Shown: piece by piece, positions 36,232-44,534 of the stretch
Numbering within the stretch: the first letter of the stretch is position 1
Layout: every line of letters begins with the position of its first letter
Assembly: GCA_003250475.1 (NCBI GenBank)
Contig: QKGI01000114.1
Coordinates: 1 to 44,552 of the forward strand
Direction of reading: 5' to 3'
Source: Bacteroidota bacterium
GTDB lineage: Bacteria > Bacteroidota > Bacteroidia > Bacteroidales > VadinHA17
DNA: 44,552 nucleotides
Notes under the pieces: generated by a model
Seen by the model: only the letters and a program-made list of their open reading frames with translations
Databases searched by the model: none
What the model was told of the DNA's origin: nothing
Translations under genes and position numbers: made by a program

Positions 36232-37209
36232 ATGAGTACAATCAACACACGTTACCTGGGGCTCGAACTTAAAAGCCCTATCATTGCCGGGAGTTCAAAT
36301 TTCACATCAAAGGTTGAATCTGTGGTGGAGGCGGAGGCAGCAGGTGCAGGAGCCGTGGTTCTGAAGTCTCTTTTTGAGGAACAGATAGTCTCTATGGCTC
36401 ATTCAATGGCATCGAAGGAGTCCTACCCGGAAGCCGACGACTACCTTCAGTATTATACCCGGACTAACAGTGTGGAGTCATATCTTGATCTTGTGGCAGG
36501 GGCACGCAGGAGGGTGAAAATACCTGTTATTGCAAGCATCAACTGCTTCTCTCCGCAGGGCTGGACCGATTTTGCAGTTGAAATAGAAAAAGCAGGGGCA
36601 AGTGCACTGGAGGTTAACATATTCTTCATGCCCACAGACAAGCACCAGGGAAGCACCGAATCAGAAGCTGTTTACTTTAAGATCATCGATAACCTGAAAA
36701 GGAAACTGCAGATACCTGTTAGCGTGAAGATCGGACTCAGGTTTTCAAATCTCCTGAACTTCGTGTGGCAGATGCATAACCATGGTGCTGCCGGAGTTGT
36801 CATGTTTAACAGGTTCTATGAACCTGATTTTGATATAAAAAACATGAATGTGGTGCCTGCCTCAGTACTTTCCAATCCGTCAGAGCAGCGTTACGTGCTT
36901 CGCTGGGTGGGGATGGTGAGCTCACAGGATTCGCCAATCGACATCTCGGCATCAACAGGTGTGTTCACGGGTGAGGACGCCATAAAATACCTCCTGGCAG
37001 GTGCCACAACGGTGCAGGTATGCTCGGCTCTTTATAAGCGCGGGTTTAAGGTAATAACCGAAATCAACGAGGCACTCCATAAATGGATGGATGGCAAAGA
37101 GTTCAGGACGATCGACGATTTCAGGGGTAAGCTTAATTACAGAAACATTGAGAACCCCTCACTCTTCGAGAGATCACAGTTCATGAAGCACTACAGTTCA
37201 TATATTTAG
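36232..37209 (+). CDS. Dihydroorotate dehydrogenase-like FMN protein
   Basis: 325 aa TIM barrel of the class 1 dihydroorotate dehydrogenase fold (LGLELKSPIIAGSSNFTSKVE; PVSVKIGLRFSN; CSALYKRGFKVITEI). At the position of the conserved NxSCPN loop it reads Asn129-Ile-Phe-Phe-Met-Pro, so the catalytic Cys of class 1A is replaced by Phe132. It is therefore unlikely to be the pyrimidine enzyme; the reaction is unknown. It follows yggS with a 1-bp gap and converges on the next gene. Confidence 0.87.
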   Translation: MSTINTRYLGLELKSPIIAGSSNFTSKVESVVEAEAAGAGAVVLKSLFEEQIVSMAHSMASKESYPEADDYLQYYTRTNSVESYLDLVAGARRRVKIPVIASINCFSPQGWTDFAVEIEKAGASALEVNIFFMPTDKHQGSTESEAVYFKIIDNLKRKLQIPVSVKIGLRFSNLLNFVWQMHNHGAAGVVMFNRFYEPDFDIKNMNVVPASVLSNPSEQRYVLRWVGMVSSQDSPIDISASTGVFTGEDAIKYLLAGATTVQVCSALYKRGFKVITEINEALHKWMDGKEFRTIDDFRGKLNYRNIENPSLFERSQFMKHYSSYI

Positions 37210-37216
37210 AAACTGA

Positions 37217-37732
37217 TCACACTGCGAGGAGCATGATCAGCTCCCTTGCCAGTTTCTGCTTTGGAGTATCATACTTCTCAATTTCATTTTCCAGCCTTGA
37301 AATGATATTGGCACGATCATCTTCGCTTATTGACGGGGAACAGTTGTCAATCACGGTGAAGCATTCAAGGGAGGTCATATAGTCACCTGCCATGAAAGCT
37401 TCTGTCAGTGCAATGGCATGATCAGAATAATCGAGACCTGACTGCCAGCATGAGGATGCCAGCATGGCTATGGAATCCTGCCTGCTGACTGCCATAAGCG
37501 ACTTAATAACTTCGGCTTTCCCGGCATTCTCTTTCATATCGTTGAAGAGACTGGATATAGTAAGCTTAATAACTTCATCATCAGACTTATCATAATAAGA
37601 GGCAAGCGCAAGCAGGGCACCCTCAAAGGGTACCTCAGTCCGTAATAACCTGATCCTTTCGTCTATCTCGCGCAGTCTTCCGCTTTCTAGCAGCCTGACA
37701 AGCTCAGCAAGCTTCTTTTCTGATCTTTCCAT
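37217..37732 (-). CDS. Conserved hypothetical helical protein
   Basis: 171 aa, almost entirely helical and acidic, with short paired helices that look like HEAT-type repeats (LLALASYYDKSDDEVIKLTISSL; SLMAVSRQDSIAMLASSCW). No signal peptide and no catalytic motif. It may be a scaffold or binding protein. It converges with the preceding gene, 7 bp apart, and is divergent from the lipoprotein gene. Confidence 0.7.
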   Translation of the reverse strand: MERSEKKLAELVRLLESGRLREIDERIRLLRTEVPFEGALLALASYYDKSDDEVIKLTISSLFNDMKENAGKAEVIKSLMAVSRQDSIAMLASSCWQSGLDYSDHAIALTEAFMAGDYMTSLECFTVIDNCSPSISEDDRANIISRLENEIEKYDTPKQKLARELIMLLAV

Positions 37733-37748
37733 ACCGTATGATTTTAAA

Positions 37749-37756
37749 CAAATTTA
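37749..37756 (-). promoter_or_regulatory. Putative -7 box of the helical hypothetical protein gene
   Basis: On the minus strand TAAATTTG matches TAnnTTTG, 17 bp before the ATG. A TTG at 37779-37781 is 22 bp further upstream, three more than the norm. Confidence 0.5.
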
Positions 37757-37849
37757 TGGCTAAATAATAACTTAAGGGCAAATCCGTTTAATAAAAAAAA
37801 GTGTAAATTGGTCGGATATTAGCCTGTGTACAATAAAACAAAAATCATT

Positions 37850-38770
37850 ATGAATAGTAAGCTTAAAATTCTGCCACTGATTATGGGAGTGATAGCTCTC
37901 GCATTCTGCCTGGCGGCAACATCCTGTAAAGGAAAGACAAAAGGGGAGGGCTCCAGGGAAAAAGAGGAGACTGTCAGTCCTGATGAACAGACATTGGAAC
38001 AGATTAAGAGTGCAGAAAAGGTTTTCAATGCTCTGCCTACTCCCCTGGAAGTTGCTCAGTTGATCAAGGAAGCAGGGGCAAAATTCGATGCTACACTCCT
38101 AAACCCGGTCGAAAACAAGAGCAACTACACCACCAGCAAGAGCATGGCGTTGAATCTTGGAACCTATGTCTGTGACCTCAGCTTTGCCAGCATGTATGAT
38201 GAAACATCCCTGCTTGTAAATTATCTTGAAGCGGCTGAAGATATGGCTACCGGTCTTGGTATACTCGATGCAATAGATGAAACGACAATAGAGAGACTTG
38301 AGCAGAACATTAATAACCGTGACGTAATCATGGAGATAGTCTCGGAGACATTCCTCAATTCACAGGCATACCTTGAAGATGATGAGCAACATGCTGTTGC
38401 TGCTACTATTATTGCCGGAGGCTTCGTCGAGGGGCTCTATATTTCTACCAATATGGTAGATATGAAAAACTTCAAGGGCAACAAACTTGTAGGAACCATT
38501 GCCGACCAGAAGATGTCGGTCGATGATCTTATCAGGTTGCTCGAGTCATATACGGACAACACGGCAATCCGTGAGCTTCTTGGACCGATACGTGAGCTGA
38601 AAACCCTTTTCGACAAAATTGAACGTTCAACGGATCCTTCTTCTTCCCAGTATGACGAGAAGTCAGGTATGACAGAGATCACCGGTGCAGCCAGGTCTGA
38701 GGTCAGGCAGGATACTTTCCTTGCCATAAAGGACAAGGTGGAAGAGATCAGAAACATTTATGTAAAATAG
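37850..38770 (+). CDS. Hypothetical lipoprotein
   Basis: 306 aa from MNSKLKILPLIMG. A lipoprotein signal peptide ends in LAATSC, placing the lipidated Cys at 26; the next residues KGKTKGEGSREKEE are charged and flexible. The mature part is helical and acidic, with no motif I recognise. The frame opens upstream at a GTG, but a start there would put charged residues before the signal. The next gene starts 6 bp after its stop, so they are probably cotranscribed. Location is likely the outer membrane or periplasm. Confidence 0.78.
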   Translation: MNSKLKILPLIMGVIALAFCLAATSCKGKTKGEGSREKEETVSPDEQTLEQIKSAEKVFNALPTPLEVAQLIKEAGAKFDATLLNPVENKSNYTTSKSMALNLGTYVCDLSFASMYDETSLLVNYLEAAEDMATGLGILDAIDETTIERLEQNINNRDVIMEIVSETFLNSQAYLEDDEQHAVAATIIAGGFVEGLYISTNMVDMKNFKGNKLVGTIADQKMSVDDLIRLLESYTDNTAIRELLGPIRELKTLFDKIERSTDPSSSQYDEKSGMTEITGAARSEVRQDTFLAIKDKVEEIRNIYVK

Positions 38771-38776
38771 ATACCC

Positions 38777-39220
38777 ATGAGACAGTTTATACAGACATTA
38801 CTGATAACGGTACTCCTCTCTCTCCTGGTTCCGGGGGAAGCTTCCGCTCAGTGCAAGGGTTTTGCCAAATCGTTATGCAAAACGGAGCTTGGCGCTTATC
38901 TTCATGATGGCAATTATCACGCTGCCGTACTAGTCGAAGGTGAGGAGGCAGAACTATACAAAACATTTTATTCTGACCTTGAATATCGTCTCGTCATCTG
39001 TGGCGCCGACGGATTGCCTCCTATTGAGTTTGCCGTTTACGATGCTACAGGAAAGGTGCTGTATTCCAATGAAGAGGGGGGGCTGACAAATATCTGGGAT
39101 TTCAAACTCGAGTCGAGCCAGCAACTCAAGGTAGTTGTAAAAGTCACCACCTTTGGAACCCGTGATCAGCTGCCTGCCAGCGGTTGCGTGGCCATTATGT
39201 TCGGGTTTAAGGCTAAGTAA
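38777..39220 (+). CDS. Hypothetical secreted protein
   Basis: 147 aa with a Sec signal peptide (hydrophobic LLITVLLSLLV, likely cleavage after GEASA, before QCKG). Gln before the Cys rules out a lipobox. The mature 120 residues are beta-rich with four Cys residues that could form two disulfides. No known family recognised. The adjacent lipoprotein gene upstream suggests a shared function. A clear terminator follows. Confidence 0.75.
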   Translation: MRQFIQTLLITVLLSLLVPGEASAQCKGFAKSLCKTELGAYLHDGNYHAAVLVEGEEAELYKTFYSDLEYRLVICGADGLPPIEFAVYDATGKVLYSNEEGGLTNIWDFKLESSQQLKVVVKVTTFGTRDQLPASGCVAIMFGFKAK

Positions 39221-39241
39221 TCATACATAGAATAATATTGG

Positions 39242-39270
39242 GAGGCAGTCCAGGCTGCCTCTTTTCTTTT
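39242..39270 (+). terminator. Rho-independent terminator after the secreted protein gene
   Basis: Perfect 7-bp stem GAGGCAG (39242-39248) / CTGCCTC (39255-39261), 6-nt loop, followed by TTTTCTTTT. It begins 21 bp after the stop codon at 39220 and separates this pair from zwf. Confidence 0.85.
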
Positions 39271-39301
39271 AATGCTAACCCACATCTAAGGCAAATTATT
39301 C

Positions 39302-40822
39302 ATGAAGAAGCCTGATAACCAGATTATAGTCATCTTCGGCGGCAGGGGAGACCTTGCCATAAGGAAGATCATCCCATCATTGCATGCTCTTTACATACAG
39401 GGTATAATGCCTGAGAGATTCGCCATTCTGGTTACCGGCAGGGGTAAGATCACAGACGACACGTACCGCAATGAGGTGAAGAAGGCTGTAGCAGAAGCTC
39501 ATACCGAGAGAATGAGCCATGACGACAAGGGGTTTGTTGAGTCATTCTCTTACATAAGTATGGATCCTTCCGTGGCGGCTGACTATAATTTCCTTGCAGA
39601 AAGGATAGGAGAGGCAAGGGATAAGGCCGGGACAGGAGGCAATACCCTTTACTACCTCTCCGTACCGCCTGAGCTATATAAAGATATCCCGCGGTATCTG
39701 GCACACCAGGGACTGAATAACGAAGGCGACGGTTGGAAAAGGATTATCATTGAGAAACCGTTTGGCTATGATTATGCCAGCGCTGTTAGTCTTAATGCTG
39801 CTCTCCTTGAGTACTGGAATGAGAGCCAGTTGTACCGTATTGATCATTATCTCGGAAAAGAGACAGTACAGAATATCCTTGTAACGCGGTTCTCCAACGG
39901 CATCTTCGAACCTCTGTGGAACAGGAACTATGTAAACCATGTTGAGATAACCTCTTCCGAGAGTCTCGGAGTGGAGAAGAGAGGAGCCTACTATGAGGAT
40001 ACAGGTGCCCTCCGCGACATGATACAGAACCACCTTTTACACCTGGTCGGCTTTATCGCCATGGAACCCCCGTCCTCAATCAACTCCACCTCTATCAGAA
40101 ATGAGCTTGTAAAAGTGTTTGAGTCATTCCGGCCGATAAAGTACGAGGAGGTGGGCAGCAACTCGCTCAGGGGACAGTACAGCGGAGCACATGTAAGGGG
40201 AGAATGGCTTGAGGGTTACCGTAACGAGGCAAATGTGGACCCGGCATCAACCACTGAAACGTTTGCTGCACTTAAGGTATATATTGACAATTGGCGGTGG
40301 GGCGGGGTCCCTTTTTATATCAGGACCGGCAAGAGGCTGCCTACACGTGTTACAGAAGCTGTGATACACTTCAAGCCGACACCGCACTATCTTTTCTCCT
40401 CGAAGAGCAGATGTGAAGGATGTAATCAGCTGATAATACGGATTCAGCCAGACGAGGGTATGTTACTGAGATTCGGAATGAAAATACCAGGGGCAGGATT
40501 TAATGTAAAGAATGTGAATATGGATTTTCATTATGCCGATCTCGCTTCAGGACGCCTCCCCGAAGCCTACGAGCGCCTGATATACGACTGTATGAATGGT
40601 GACTCAACACTTTACACCCGGTCGGACGCTGTCCTGGCAGCATGGAGATTCCTCGAGCCGGTTATTAACGCATGGAAAAATGACCCTTCAATCCCGCTTT
40701 ATGGTTACCCTGCCGGAACATGGGGACCTGAAAAAGCTGATGATCTCATCGAGGAGGCTGATCTGACATGGAGATATCCATGTAAAAATCTTGCAGATGA
40801 TGGTGTTTATTGTGAATTATAA
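39302..40822 (+). CDS. zwf: Glucose-6-phosphate 1-dehydrogenase
   Basis: 506 aa. The N-terminal IIVIFGGRGDLAIRKI is the nucleotide-binding loop (usually GASGDL; here GGRGDL), the signature RIDHYLGKE lies at residues 179-187 with the substrate-binding His182, and the later EKPFGYD and RTGKRLP are conserved. It oxidises glucose-6-phosphate and reduces NADP or NAD. First of a run with pgl and pnt. No consensus promoter found in the 31 bp after the upstream terminator. Confidence 0.96.
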   Translation: MKKPDNQIIVIFGGRGDLAIRKIIPSLHALYIQGIMPERFAILVTGRGKITDDTYRNEVKKAVAEAHTERMSHDDKGFVESFSYISMDPSVAADYNFLAERIGEARDKAGTGGNTLYYLSVPPELYKDIPRYLAHQGLNNEGDGWKRIIIEKPFGYDYASAVSLNAALLEYWNESQLYRIDHYLGKETVQNILVTRFSNGIFEPLWNRNYVNHVEITSSESLGVEKRGAYYEDTGALRDMIQNHLLHLVGFIAMEPPSSINSTSIRNELVKVFESFRPIKYEEVGSNSLRGQYSGAHVRGEWLEGYRNEANVDPASTTETFAALKVYIDNWRWGGVPFYIRTGKRLPTRVTEAVIHFKPTPHYLFSSKSRCEGCNQLIIRIQPDEGMLLRFGMKIPGAGFNVKNVNMDFHYADLASGRLPEAYERLIYDCMNGDSTLYTRSDAVLAAWRFLEPVINAWKNDPSIPLYGYPAGTWGPEKADDLIEEADLTWRYPCKNLADDGVYCEL

Positions 40823-40851
40823 TTAGTTTTATAGCCTGTTAACTACTGATC

Positions 40852-41583
40852 ATGTCACAATCAGTCAGAGTGTTCCCTTCCCGTGAAGCCCTGGCTCAAA
40901 GCTTTGCGGAGATGCTTATAAGGGATCTGGACCGTATAGAGCCGGATCATTACTATACTGTTGCACTTTCCGGTGGCTCAACCCCGGAATATGTCTTCCG
41001 GTATCTTTCCGACAATTATGCTGACAGGATTGACTGGGAGAAGCTTATGATATTCTGGGGTGACGAACGATGCGTGCCGCCGGAGGAGAAGGACAGCAAT
41101 TACAGGATGGCTTATGAAAGCCTCCTGCAGAATGTTCCGATACCCGACACAAACATTTTCAGGATTCGTGGAGAGGATGACCCGGCTTTGGAAGCGAAAC
41201 AGTATGCGGAGCTTGTTGGCAGCATTGTGCCTGCTTTTAATGGTGTGCCGCAGTTTGACCTGATGCTGCTTGGACTGGGTGAGGATGGCCACACGGCATC
41301 GATATTTCCTGACAGACCCGACCTGCTGACGGCATCGGCGTTATATGTCGTGGCGATCAAACCTGAAAATAAACAGAAAAGAATTACTGCAACGGGAAGA
41401 ATCATTATTAATTCTTCCAAAATATATTATATTGTGACCGGAAAAGGCAAAGCAGCTATTGTATCGGAAATCATTGAGGGGAAGAGCGGTGCGGAACAAT
41501 ATCCTGCTTCCAGGATAAAGCCCGTCTCGGGGCATCTTGTTTGGATGCTCGACAGCGAGGCTGCATCGCTGCTGACAAAATAA
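40852..41583 (+). CDS. pgl: 6-phosphogluconolactonase
   Basis: 243 aa of the DevB/NagB-like family. ALSGGSTPEYVFRYL, FWGDERCVPPEEKDSNYRMA and LGLGEDGHTASIFP are the conserved active-site segments. It hydrolyses the lactone made by Zwf to 6-phosphogluconate. It lies 29 bp after zwf. Genes for 6-phosphogluconate dehydrogenase or Entner-Doudoroff enzymes are not in the window. Confidence 0.95.
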   Translation: MSQSVRVFPSREALAQSFAEMLIRDLDRIEPDHYYTVALSGGSTPEYVFRYLSDNYADRIDWEKLMIFWGDERCVPPEEKDSNYRMAYESLLQNVPIPDTNIFRIRGEDDPALEAKQYAELVGSIVPAFNGVPQFDLMLLGLGEDGHTASIFPDRPDLLTASALYVVAIKPENKQKRITATGRIIINSSKIYYIVTGKGKAAIVSEIIEGKSGAEQYPASRIKPVSGHLVWMLDSEAASLLTK

Positions 41584-41613
41584 ACAACTAACATATAAGT
41601 AATATTTGTTTTT

Positions 41614-42750
41614 ATGATAGCAGGCATCCTCAGGGAAACAGGAAGTGAGAACAGAGTAGCTCTCCTTCCTGCTGAAACGGCAGCCATCATCAAGCTCGGA
41701 CTGGAAGTTCTCGTAGAAGAGGGCGCCGGCGAAAGAGCTTATGCCTCTGATAACGATTACATTACTGCAGGCGCGAAAGCGGTCTCAAGAAATGAGGTCA
41801 TATCAAAGGCTGATATGCTGCTTACGGTTAATCCTCCTTTGCAAGATGATATTGGTTTATTCAGGGAGGGACAGATACTCTTCACGGTACTCAACCCGGT
41901 TGATAACAGAGAGTGGCTTGAGAAGGTACGTCAGAAGAGAGTTACGGTTATGGCACTTGACCTCGTTCCGAGGATTACACGTGCGCAGTCGATGGACATT
42001 CTCTCTTCAATGGCCACTGTGGCCGGTTACAAGGCAGTGCTTGAGGCGGCATCGATGTTGCCAAGGTTCTTTCCTATGTTTATGTCAGCTGCCGGAACCA
42101 TCAAACCGGCACGGGTGCTTATCCTTGGTGCCGGTGTGGCCGGACTGCAGGCCATAGCCATTGCCCGTAAGCTGGGAGCAGTCGTGGAGGTGTTTGATGT
42201 AAGGTCTGCCGTGAAGGAAGAGGTGAAGAGCCTCGGAGGCAAGTTCATCGAGGTGGAGGGTGCAGTTGAAGATGCTGCCGCAGGCGGTTATGCTGTCGAA
42301 CAGACAGAAGACTTCAAGAAAAGACAACAGGAACTTATACAGGAACGTGCCGCTGCCGCTGACGTCATCATAGCCACAGCACAGATCCCGGGCAGGAAAG
42401 CCCCGGTGCTGATCCTGAAGGAGACCGTTGGCAGGATGAAGTCAGGATCGGTGATAATTGACCTGGCAGCTTCAACCGGTGGTAACTGTGAACTGACACA
42501 GAACGGGACTGATCTTGTTGTCGGTGGCGTAAAAATACTGGGCAGATCGGACTATCCGTCCGCCATGCCGGCAGATGCCAGCAAAATGTTCGGAAGTAAT
42601 ATTTTAAACCTCCTGAAGATAATGGCAGATGGCAAAGGCAACGCCACAATTGATATGACCGACGAAATAATTGCCGGTACTGCCGCCGTCCATTCAGGTG
42701 AGTATGCCAGCCAGCGAGTTAAACAGATGCTTGATATTAAACAGAGTTAA
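41614..42750 (+). CDS. pntAA: NAD(P) transhydrogenase subunit alpha, part 1 (soluble NAD(H)-binding)
   Basis: 378 aa. It starts MIAGILRETGSENRVALLPAE, the alanine dehydrogenase/PNT N-terminal domain; the NAD loop GAGVAGLQAIAIARKLGAVVEV lies near 172-193, and RxQQE-loop residues follow. In this split form the membrane part is a separate gene, 2 bp downstream. It binds NAD(H) on the cytoplasmic side of the proton-pumping transhydrogenase. Confidence 0.96.
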   Translation: MIAGILRETGSENRVALLPAETAAIIKLGLEVLVEEGAGERAYASDNDYITAGAKAVSRNEVISKADMLLTVNPPLQDDIGLFREGQILFTVLNPVDNREWLEKVRQKRVTVMALDLVPRITRAQSMDILSSMATVAGYKAVLEAASMLPRFFPMFMSAAGTIKPARVLILGAGVAGLQAIAIARKLGAVVEVFDVRSAVKEEVKSLGGKFIEVEGAVEDAAAGGYAVEQTEDFKKRQQELIQERAAAADVIIATAQIPGRKAPVLILKETVGRMKSGSVIIDLAASTGGNCELTQNGTDLVVGGVKILGRSDYPSAMPADASKMFGSNILNLLKIMADGKGNATIDMTDEIIAGTAAVHSGEYASQRVKQMLDIKQS

Positions 42751-42752
42751 TA

Positions 42753-43055
42753 ATGGAAGGATTTCTCGAATTTTTTTTGGCGAACAGAGGTATCATTTAT
42801 ATGGTCATCCTCTCTGTATTCCTTGGTATCGAGGTTATAAGCCATGTGCCGGCTATTCTTCATACCCCTCTTATGTCTGGTGCCAATGCCATCCACGGGG
42901 TTGTAATCATTGGAGCAATAATTGTAATGGGACATGCTGAGTCAACAGGTTCAATGATACTCGGGTTTCTTGCTGTTGTCCTTGGCACTCTCAACGTCGT
43001 CGGCGGCTTCGTGGTCACCGACAGGATGCTCGAAATGTTTAAAAAGAAAAAATAA
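42753..43055 (+). CDS. pntAB: NAD(P) transhydrogenase subunit alpha, part 2 (membrane)
   Basis: 100 aa with three hydrophobic helices (GIIYMVILSVFLGIEVISHV; AIHGVVIIGAIIVMG; ILGFLAVVLGTLNVVGGFVV) and the conserved HTPLMSGANAIHG. It supplies part of the proton channel. The ATG is 3 bp after the pntAA stop codon ends, so translation is probably coupled. Confidence 0.95.
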   Translation: MEGFLEFFLANRGIIYMVILSVFLGIEVISHVPAILHTPLMSGANAIHGVVIIGAIIVMGHAESTGSMILGFLAVVLGTLNVVGGFVVTDRMLEMFKKKK

Positions 43056-43091
43056 AGTATTAATTCCCTGACAGTTTCAAAAACCGGACTT

Positions 43092-44528
43092 ATGAATGAC
43101 GTCTCGCAGTTTTCCGCAGGTCTTTCCATACTAGAGATAACCTATATTCTTGCTTCAGTACTTTTTATACTGGGGTTGAAAATGCTCAGTCACCCTCTCA
43201 CAGCCAGGAGGGGTAACATACTTGCTGCCATCGGCATGATCATGGCCATAGCCGCCACCCTGCTCTTCCATGAAAAGGATGGGAAACCGATAGGGAATAT
43301 CGGTTGGATATTGGGTGCAATGGTCATAGGTACAATCATAGGATGGGTTATTGCCAAAAGAGTAAAGATGACTGCCATGCCGCAGCTGGTATCCTTCTTT
43401 AATGGTATGGGGGGAGCCGCCGCTGCACTTATATCCATGATGGAGTTCCCGCATGTGAGCCAGGAACTGATTGCACGGACAGGAATGGCAAACGGTCATG
43501 TACTGGCAATACTCCTAGGACTTGTCATCGGGTCAGTATCGTGGGCAGGAAGTATGATTGCCTTTGGTAAACTTGATGGCTGGATTGGCGATCTCAGGGT
43601 GAAAGCCATGAAGTTCGTCAATCTGTTTATCCTTGCTGTGATAGTTGGATTCATTGTGTACATAATGACACGTGATGTCCAGGCATCAGCTGAACTGACG
43701 CCGATGATAATCATCCTCTTTGCATTGTCAGTAGCCTATGGCGTTCTTTTCGTGATGCCTATCGGAGGTGCAGATATGCCGGTGGTAATATCGCTCCTGA
43801 ACAGCTTTACGGGTGTGGCTGCCGCTATGGGAGGGTTCCTCTACAGCAACCAGGCAATGCTCACCGGAGGTATTCTTGTAGGATCAGCCGGTACTATCCT
43901 GACAATACTGATGTGTAAGGCTATGAACAGGTCTCTGTTAAACGTTATTATCGGTGTGTTCGGAGGAGGAGGCCAGGCTGCCGCCGGTACTGAGGGAAGT
44001 ATCAAAGAGATAACGGTATCGGATACAGCCGTTCTGCTGAGCTACTCAAAGAAGGTTGTCATCGTGCCGGGCTATGGACTGGCAGTAGCACAGGCACAGC
44101 ATATCTGTCATGAACTGGATAAACTCCTCGATGAAAAAGGAGTGGAGGTTAAGTATGCCATCCATCCTGTGGCAGGAAGAATGCCCGGTCATATGAACGT
44201 GCTCCTTGCCGAAGCAGATGTACCCTATGAACAGCTCATAGAAAGCGATGAGATCAATCCTGACCTGCCAAATACTGATGTCATAGTGATTATAGGTGCC
44301 AATGACGTTGTTAACCCGGCAGCTGAGGATGATCCGTCAAGTCCTATCTATGGCATGCCTATTGTCAGAGCCCGCGAAGCGAAAAACATCATCGTGATGA
44401 AACGTGGCATGGGTAAGGGCTATGCAGCAATAGAGAACATGCTCTTCTATAATGATAAGACCCGTATGCTCTTTGGTGATGCCAAAAGCACACTGCAGGC
44501 ACTTGTGACAGAGGTCAAAGCGTTGTAG
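43092..44528 (+). CDS. pntB: NAD(P) transhydrogenase subunit beta
   Basis: 478 aa. About eight or nine membrane helices in residues 10-285 (including FNGMGGAAAALISMMEF and MPVVISLLNSFTGVAAAMGGF) precede the soluble NADP(H)-binding domain with VIVPGYGLAVAQAQH and the C-terminal VMKRGMGKGYAAIENMLFY. With PntAA and PntAB it uses the proton gradient to reduce NADP+ with NADH. It ends the zwf-pgl-pnt run and is followed 6 bp later by the GAC repeat. Confidence 0.96.
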   Translation: MNDVSQFSAGLSILEITYILASVLFILGLKMLSHPLTARRGNILAAIGMIMAIAATLLFHEKDGKPIGNIGWILGAMVIGTIIGWVIAKRVKMTAMPQLVSFFNGMGGAAAALISMMEFPHVSQELIARTGMANGHVLAILLGLVIGSVSWAGSMIAFGKLDGWIGDLRVKAMKFVNLFILAVIVGFIVYIMTRDVQASAELTPMIIILFALSVAYGVLFVMPIGGADMPVVISLLNSFTGVAAAMGGFLYSNQAMLTGGILVGSAGTILTILMCKAMNRSLLNVIIGVFGGGGQAAAGTEGSIKEITVSDTAVLLSYSKKVVIVPGYGLAVAQAQHICHELDKLLDEKGVEVKYAIHPVAGRMPGHMNVLLAEADVPYEQLIESDEINPDLPNTDVIVIIGANDVVNPAAEDDPSSPIYGMPIVRAREAKNIIVMKRGMGKGYAAIENMLFYNDKTRMLFGDAKSTLQALVTEVKAL

Positions 44529-44534
44529 CTGTTA

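Noticed and set aside
37204-37240. Inverted repeat CTGATCA / TGATCAG at the convergent gene ends as a terminator
   Set aside because: 7-bp stem with a 14-nt loop and no T-run on either strand; it lies largely inside the coding end of the minus-strand gene.
41602-41610. TAATATTTG before pntAA as a promoter
   Set aside because: It has one base too many between TA and TTTG, lies only a few bases from the ATG, and the gap to pgl is 30 bp, so cotranscription is simpler.
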